The position numbers were made by a program, and so were the translations under genes. The notes under the pieces were generated by a model. The model was given only the letters and a program-made list of their open reading frames with translations. It was not told where the DNA came from and made no database searches. Below, piece after piece: positions 59,976 to 64,000 of a stretch of DNA of 64,000 nucleotides (positions are counted from its first letter, which is position 1; each line of letters begins with the position of its first letter). Source of the DNA: an uncultured Lachnospiraceae bacterium (GTDB taxonomy: Bacteria > Bacillota > Clostridia > Lachnospirales > Lachnospiraceae); contig UQAW01000003.1 in the NCBI GenBank assembly GCA_900539175.1, forward strand, positions 1-64,000. Direction: 5' to 3'.

Positions 59976-61346
59976 ATGAGGAATAAGAAGATGAGGAATA
60001 CGAAGGCGGCAGGGATTGTGCTTGCATTGGTGCTGACAATTTCCAATGTTTATCCGGTTATGGCAACATCGGCCGCCGGAGGAAAAATGCAGGAGCAAGT
60101 GCAGAGTGGGAAAAAGGAAGGAAAGGTTATTTTTCTTGATACCAAGGCTGGAAAGGATGAAGCGGACGGAGCTTCAGAGAAAAATGCGGTAAAATCATTG
60201 GATCAGGCACTGAAACTGACAGGTGAGAAGGGCAGGATCATACTTTGTGGGGAGACAAAGTTGGATGAAGCGGAAAAGACAAAGATTCCCGCAGGAATTC
60301 AGGTTCAGACTTTAAAAAATTATCAGGACTCTCTGGTTGTGACAACACCGGAGGCAACGCCGACACCAGAGGCTGCAGCAACGCCGGAAGTGACGCCGAC
60401 ACCGGAGGTTACGGCAGCACCGGAAGCGACGCCGACACCAGAGGCTACAGTAACGCCAACACCGGAGGTTACAGTAACGCCAACACCAGAGGTTACGGTA
60501 ACACCAACACCACAGATTACACCTCAGCCGGGAGTGACACCGACACCGGAACCAACGGCAGGACCGGAAGATATGGAAATTCCGGAAGAAAGCCCGATTG
60601 TTTCAGACAACAATACGGAGGGGCAGCAGGAAAAAGATAAGCAGCAGGACGGTGGATTGGAAGAAGAGAGCACGGAAGATAAGAAGCAGGAGAATGAGAC
60701 GAAAGTAAGTGATATTGAAGACCAGCAAGTTGAAGAGAAGAAAATGATGGCACTTTCTGCAAATGTTGCTTATGAGTCTGAGAACGAAGGTGACGAGACC
60801 AGTTCGGTGGATACAGAAGAAGAACGCACAGCAAAAGCAGCGGAAACGGCGAAAGAGGATCAATTGTCAGCGCTTGCCACAGCAGCTAATACAGCAGGAT
60901 CCGGTAAACGTTCAATTGGAAGCATTCTGGTAGGGAATACAGATGATTTTTATCAGAGTGCCAGTGCAGGAAACAGCACAGGAAATAATAACAATAGCTC
61001 TAATAAAGGGAATACTTCATCAGGCGGTGGAAGCAGTACATCAGGGAATGGAACGAAGTCTTCAAATAAGGGGAGTAATTCTGGCTCTTCCACAACAAAA
61101 AAGAGTTCTTCCGGAAGTACTGCCAAGAAAGTGACAACACAGACGCCGTCGAGAACCTCAGGCAGGTCCAGAGCATATGTGAAGACCGGTGATACGAATC
61201 AGGTGCTGCCGCTTACTGTATCTTCTGTGATGGCATTGCTGATGGGTGTCTCACTTGCAGGAATGAAGATGGAAAGAAAGCGTAATTGTATGCGCGCGCA
61301 GGCAGCAGAAGAATGGAATACGTTCCATGAGGCATGCAGATTTTGA
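59976..61346 (+). CDS. Thr/Pro-repeat surface protein with KTGD-type sortase motif
   Basis: A 456-residue exported protein. A signal peptide (basic start, hydrophobic 11-30, likely cut near 'VMATSAAG') is followed by a short domain with 'FLDTKAGKDEADGASEKNAV', like the start of DUF1565/beta-helix proteins. Next come a Pro-Glu-Val/Ala-Thr-Pro-Thr stalk (about 125-200), an acidic region, a Ser/Asn/Gly-rich region, and VKTGD at 402-406 before a hydrophobic helix and KMERKR. This is a plausible sortase signal. About 20 more residues follow the basic tail, which is unusual. Confidence 0.8.
   Translation: MRNKKMRNTKAAGIVLALVLTISNVYPVMATSAAGGKMQEQVQSGKKEGKVIFLDTKAGKDEADGASEKNAVKSLDQALKLTGEKGRIILCGETKLDEAEKTKIPAGIQVQTLKNYQDSLVVTTPEATPTPEAAATPEVTPTPEVTAAPEATPTPEATVTPTPEVTVTPTPEVTVTPTPQITPQPGVTPTPEPTAGPEDMEIPEESPIVSDNNTEGQQEKDKQQDGGLEEESTEDKKQENETKVSDIEDQQVEEKKMMALSANVAYESENEGDETSSVDTEEERTAKAAETAKEDQLSALATAANTAGSGKRSIGSILVGNTDDFYQSASAGNSTGNNNNSSNKGNTSSGGGSSTSGNGTKSSNKGSNSGSSTTKKSSSGSTAKKVTTQTPSRTSGRSRAYVKTGDTNQVLPLTVSSVMALLMGVSLAGMKMERKRNCMRAQAAEEWNTFHEACRF
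60346..60560 (+). repeat. Degenerate coding repeat, PEVTPTP-type stalk
   Basis: In-frame repeats of about 18-30 bases built on ACACCGGAGGTTAC / ACGCCGACACCAG. They encode T-P-T-P-E-V-T units, the wall-spanning stalk of the surface protein. Such arrays vary in copy number between strains. Confidence 0.75.
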
Positions 61347-61371
61347 ACAATTCCTAACATATTGTGAACAA

Positions 61372-61400
61372 CCCTCCCATATAGTATAAATATGGGAGGG
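61372..61400 (+). promoter_or_regulatory. Hairpin holding the TIGR04086 ribosome binding site
   Basis: CCCTCCCATA (61372-61381) and TATGGGAGGG (61391-61400) pair exactly around a 9-base loop. GGGAGG, the only Shine-Dalgarno for the ATG at 61408, is inside the stem; a T-run follows. It may end the surface-protein transcript, limit translation of the next gene, or both. Confidence 0.65.
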
Positions 61401-61407
61401 ACTTTTT

Positions 61408-61782
61408 ATGAATCAGACACAGCCGGTTGTACAAAAGATGTTACGTGTATTGAAAGCACTTCTGGCAGCATATCTATTGACTACTGTTTGTCTGATGATT
61501 CTTGCATTTCTTCTGCTGAAACTGGACTTGAATGAGGGGAATGTGAATATTGGAATCATCATAACGTATCTGCTGTCTTGTTTCCTCGGGGGCTTCATTT
61601 TGGGAAAGACCATGGGAAGGAGAAAATTTCTCTGGGGCATGGGGCTTGGTGCGGCTTATTTTGTGATAGCGCTGGTGATTTCAGCAATTGCATATCAGGG
61701 GATGCCCTCTGTAGCTACCCATGTGATCACTACGATGTTGCTCTGCGTCGGAGGAGGCATGGGAGGGGGAATGCTATCATAA
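61408..61782 (+). CDS. TIGR04086-type membrane protein
   Basis: A 124-residue protein with four predicted membrane helices and Gly-rich ends ('LGGFILGKTMGRRKFLWGMGLG', quoted from its middle; 'GGGMGGGM' near the C-terminus). It matches a membrane family (TIGR04086) often found next to SCIFF and its maturase in clostridia. Its role in that system, such as export or protection, has not been shown. The Shine-Dalgarno lies in a hairpin. Confidence 0.83.
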   Translation: MNQTQPVVQKMLRVLKALLAAYLLTTVCLMILAFLLLKLDLNEGNVNIGIIITYLLSCFLGGFILGKTMGRRKFLWGMGLGAAYFVIALVISAIAYQGMPSVATHVITTMLLCVGGGMGGGMLS

Positions 61783-61790
61783 AAAAACAC

Positions 61791-61819
61791 TTTAAAAATT
61801 GAGAAGGCTATGTTATAAT
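61791..61819 (+). promoter_or_regulatory. scfA promoter (extended -10)
   Basis: TGTTATAAT (61811-61819) is an extended -10, with a weak TTTAAA (61791-61796) 17 bases before it. Confidence 0.55.
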
Positions 61820-61852
61820 CATATCTAGCTAAAATATAAGGAGGAACAAGCG

Positions 61853-61996
61853 ATGAAGCATATCAAAACTTTGAATACCAAAAGTTTACAGAATACAGTG
61901 AAAAAAGGCGGATGCGGCGAATGTCAGACTTCCTGCCAGTCTGCATGCAAGACTTCTTGTACTGTAGGAAACCAGAGCTGCGAACATAAAAACTGA
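61853..61996 (+). CDS. scfA: SCIFF ranthipeptide precursor
   Basis: A 47-residue 'six cysteines in forty-five residues' peptide. The leader MKHIKTLNTKSLQNTVKKGG is followed by a core with Cys at 21, 24, 28, 32, 36 and 43, and Thr acceptors at 26, 34 and 37. The maturase makes sulfur-to-carbon thioether bonds; in the Thermoanaerobacter homologue Cys32-Thr37 is linked, and both residues stand at the same numbers here. The biological role is not settled; in clostridia ranthipeptides have been linked to population-level regulation. AAGGAGG precedes the ATG. Confidence 0.95.
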   Translation: MKHIKTLNTKSLQNTVKKGGCGECQTSCQSACKTSCTVGNQSCEHKN

Positions 61997-62004
61997 TTAT
62001 GCGA

Positions 62005-62139
62005 CCAGACCCTGATTGGTCTGGTGACAGGTCTGTGGGAGAATTCCTGCAGACACGCTCTAGTGAACGGGACAGTACACTAGTAATAGAACGCAGAGAA
62101 AGAATCAATGTTCCCAGGCCGCAAGGTTATGGGAACATT
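62005..62139 (+). other. Two hairpins between scfA and scfB
   Basis: CCAGACC/GGTCTGG (62005-62024) and AATGTTCCCA/TGGGAACATT (62107-62139) form stems without long T-runs. They could partly end or process the mRNA so that precursor exceeds maturase. Confidence 0.55.
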
Positions 62140-62159
62140 GTCTTGAAGGGAGAAGGCTT

Positions 62160-63518
62160 TTGATACATCAATATAAAAGCAATGGATACAACATCGTGCT
62201 GGATATTAACAGCGGTTCGGTTCATGTAGTTGATGATCTGGTATATGACGTGCTGGAACAGATGCAGAAGTCCGATGACGGAGAAGAAATCAGCCGTAAT
62301 CTGGAAGTCAGGTATCCGTTGGACGAGATAAGAGAAGCAGTGAAAGAATGCGAAGAATTGAAAAGACAGGGAATGTTGTTTACAACAGATATTTACGAAA
62401 AGGCCGTGGATGCTTTTCGGGACCGGCCGGTCGTTGTAAAGGCACTTTGTCTTCACATTGCGCATGACTGCAACCTTGCCTGCCGTTATTGCTTTGCTGA
62501 GGAAGGTGAATATCACGGAAGAAGGGCTTTGATGTCCTTTGAAGTGGGGAAAAAGGCTTTGGATTTTCTGATCGCCAATTCCGGAAGCAGAAGGAATCTG
62601 GAAGTGGATTTCTTCGGCGGAGAACCGCTTATGAACTGGCAGGTGGTGAAGGATCTGGTTGCATATGGCAGGGAACAGGAAAAAGTACATAATAAGAATT
62701 TCCGTTTCACATTGACAACCAATGGAGTTTTGTTAAATGATGAGATCATGGAATTCTGCAATCGAGAAATGGGAAATGTCGTTTTAAGCATTGACGGAAG
62801 AAAAGAAGTTCATGATTTCATGCGTCCCTTCCGGAATGGAAAAGGAAGCTATGATCTGATTATACCGAAATTCCAGAAATTTGCGGATAGCCGGAATCAG
62901 GACAAGTATTATGTGCGCGGCACATTTACACATTTCAATCTGGATTTTGCGAAAGATGTCCTGCATCTGGCAGATCTTGGCTTTAAGCAGATTTCTGTGG
63001 AACCGGTCGTGGCTCCGCCGGAAGCCGATTACGCCATCCGGGAGGAAGATTTGCCGATCATCTTTGAACAGTATGACATTCTGGCAAAAGAGATGATTCG
63101 GCGGGAGAAAGAAGGAAGAGGGTTTAATTTCTTTCATTTTATGATTGATTTGACAGGAGGTCCCTGCGTGTACAAACGTTTGTCCGGCTGTGGTTCGGGA
63201 ACGGAGTATCTGGCGGTCACGCCGTGGGGAGATTTCTATCCCTGTCATCAGTTTGTGGGGAATGAAGCATTTTTGCTCGGCAATGTGGAAGAAGGTGTCG
63301 TGCAAAGAGATCTGATCTGTGAATTTCAGCAGTGTAATGTCTATGCCAAAGATGAATGCAGAAACTGTTTTGCGAGATTTTACTGCAGCGGTGGGTGTGC
63401 GGCAAATGCCTATAACTTCCATCAGAAGATTACCGCTGTTTACGAGGTTGGATGTAAGATGCAGCAAAAGCGGATTGAGTGTGCATTGATGATAAAGGCA
63501 GCATTAGCTGAAGAATAA
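62160..63518 (+). CDS. scfB: Radical SAM/SPASM thioether maturase of SCIFF
   Basis: A 452-residue maturase. Residues 1-95 form the RRE-like leader-binding part. The radical SAM cluster is C104-x3-C108-x2-C111 in 'HDCNLACRYCFAEEG'. SPASM cysteines for two more iron-sulfur clusters lie in 'GCGSGTEYLAVTPWGDFYPC' and 'CRNCFARFYCSGGCAAN'. It uses S-adenosylmethionine to make Cys-Thr thioethers in ScfA. The start is TTG (62160) after GGGAGAAGG; no ATG gives the conserved 'MIHQYKSNGYNIV' start. Confidence 0.96.
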   Translation: MIHQYKSNGYNIVLDINSGSVHVVDDLVYDVLEQMQKSDDGEEISRNLEVRYPLDEIREAVKECEELKRQGMLFTTDIYEKAVDAFRDRPVVVKALCLHIAHDCNLACRYCFAEEGEYHGRRALMSFEVGKKALDFLIANSGSRRNLEVDFFGGEPLMNWQVVKDLVAYGREQEKVHNKNFRFTLTTNGVLLNDEIMEFCNREMGNVVLSIDGRKEVHDFMRPFRNGKGSYDLIIPKFQKFADSRNQDKYYVRGTFTHFNLDFAKDVLHLADLGFKQISVEPVVAPPEADYAIREEDLPIIFEQYDILAKEMIRREKEGRGFNFFHFMIDLTGGPCVYKRLSGCGSGTEYLAVTPWGDFYPCHQFVGNEAFLLGNVEEGVVQRDLICEFQQCNVYAKDECRNCFARFYCSGGCAANAYNFHQKITAVYEVGCKMQQKRIECALMIKAALAEE

Positions 63519-63544
63519 ATCTCAAGACAAAGGGGAAAAAAGAC

Positions 63545-64000
63545 ATGAAGAAAAATCAAAGTATCATCACTCTGATTGTGACGTTGCTGGTGACCGTTCT
63601 TCTGGGATTTACGGTGGTTGCAGGCTGGGGGCCTACAGGAACCGGTTCCATGAAGAATATTCGTACCGGGCTGGATCTGTCCGGAGGTGTCAGCATCACC
63701 TATCAGGCAAAGGAGAGTAATCCTTCATCAGAAGATATGCAGGATACGATCGGAAAACTTCAGAAACGTGTAGAACAGTACAGTACAGAGGCTCAGGTTT
63801 ACCAGCAGGGAAGTAACCGGATCTGTATCGAGATTCCGGGAGCATCGGATGCCAACACAATTCTGCAGGAACTGGGCAAGCCAGGTTCACTGCTGTTTCA
63901 GGATCCGGACGGAAATACGGTTCTGGAGGGAACGGATATTGCCGATGCGCAGGGAGTAACGCAGTCAGATCAAACTACAAATCAGAGAGAATATGTTGTT
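63545..64000 (+). CDS. secD: Protein translocase subunit SecD (3' end outside the window)
   Basis: 152 residues of a gene that runs past the right edge. N-terminal membrane helix ('IITLIVTLLVTVLLGFTVVAG'), then the SecD start of the first periplasmic domain: 'RTGLDLSGGVSITYQA', 'LQKRVEQY' and 'RICIEIPGA'. SecD with SecF uses the proton motive force to help Sec export. Many clostridia fuse the two, which cannot be seen here. GGGG/AAAGG lies before the ATG. It follows scfB by 26 bases. Confidence 0.9.
   Translation, partial: MKKNQSIITLIVTLLVTVLLGFTVVAGWGPTGTGSMKNIRTGLDLSGGVSITYQAKESNPSSEDMQDTIGKLQKRVEQYSTEAQVYQQGSNRICIEIPGASDANTILQELGKPGSLLFQDPDGNTVLEGTDIADAQGVTQSDQTTNQREYVV

Noticed and set aside
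60346..60560. Tandem repeats considered as a CRISPR array
   Set aside because: Units are in frame with a coding sequence, vary in length and have no unique spacers; they encode a Thr/Pro stalk.

Overview
The window comes from a low-to-moderate G+C Firmicute, most likely a Lachnospiraceae gut anaerobe. Four things point there: a SCIFF/ScfB ranthipeptide locus beside a TIGR04086-type membrane protein and secD, pyrK with a class 1B pyrD, a T-box leader in front of a type-2 leuA, and many small proteins typical of that family. Strong Shine-Dalgarno boxes and TTGACA-17-TATAAT promoters occur throughout. No species call is possible from the sequence alone.

Layout. 1-3.4 kb: the end of a MocR-type regulator, a YtxH-like membrane protein, HAD phosphatases and an internally deleted HAD remnant. 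3.4-5.7 kb: htpG behind a perfect CIRCE operator. 5.7-7.5 kb: an IS3-family element that split a terminator hairpin. 7.5-10.9 kb: CorA plus a DUF5721-like partner, DegV, a small membrane protein and a cold-shock gene with a structured leader. 11.2-16 kb: pyrimidine synthesis (pyrC-F-K-D, then pyrE). 16-19.2 kb: three small membrane proteins and an M29-type aminopeptidase with a long N-terminal extension. 19.2-22.8 kb: purE-M-N-D behind a promoter carrying twin palindromes. 23-28.3 kb: metallo-hydrolase, nudC, zinc ribbon, nicotinamidase-like, rluA-type and truA, HAD. 28.4-32.6 kb: a topoisomerase IV-like pair. 32.6-38.4 kb: an orphan ATP-grasp-like enzyme, tRNA-Thr(CGU), a DUF3298 protein, an Arg/Asp-repeat microprotein, topB and mnmM.

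38.4-41.5 kb: a 260-bp branched palindrome, asnA and citrate synthase. 41.9-47.6 kb: a complete fructose PTS operon (fruK-fruA-HPr-EI-DeoR regulator) whose HPr lacks the regulatory serine. 47.8-50.6 kb: an XRE-type regulator and T-box-leuA. 50.7-51.5 kb: debris of an IS1182-like transposase and a group II intron reverse transcriptase. 51.6-55.8 kb: ROK regulator, sfsA, M23 peptidase and a divergent Sir2. 56-59.7 kb: a two-domain polyphosphate:AMP phosphotransferase and FtsH. 60-64 kb: a Thr/Pro-repeat surface protein, TIGR04086, SCIFF precursor, its radical SAM maturase, and the start of secD.

Functionally this is mainly a core-metabolism segment: nucleotide synthesis, fructose uptake, leucine, asparagine and citrate synthesis, DNA topology and protein quality control. 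Mobile DNA is limited to one apparently intact IS3 element and one patch of remnants. The least explained material is intergenic: several long hairpins, a dispersed repeat with modules in three places, and candidate operators. No CRISPR array, prophage or defence island was seen.
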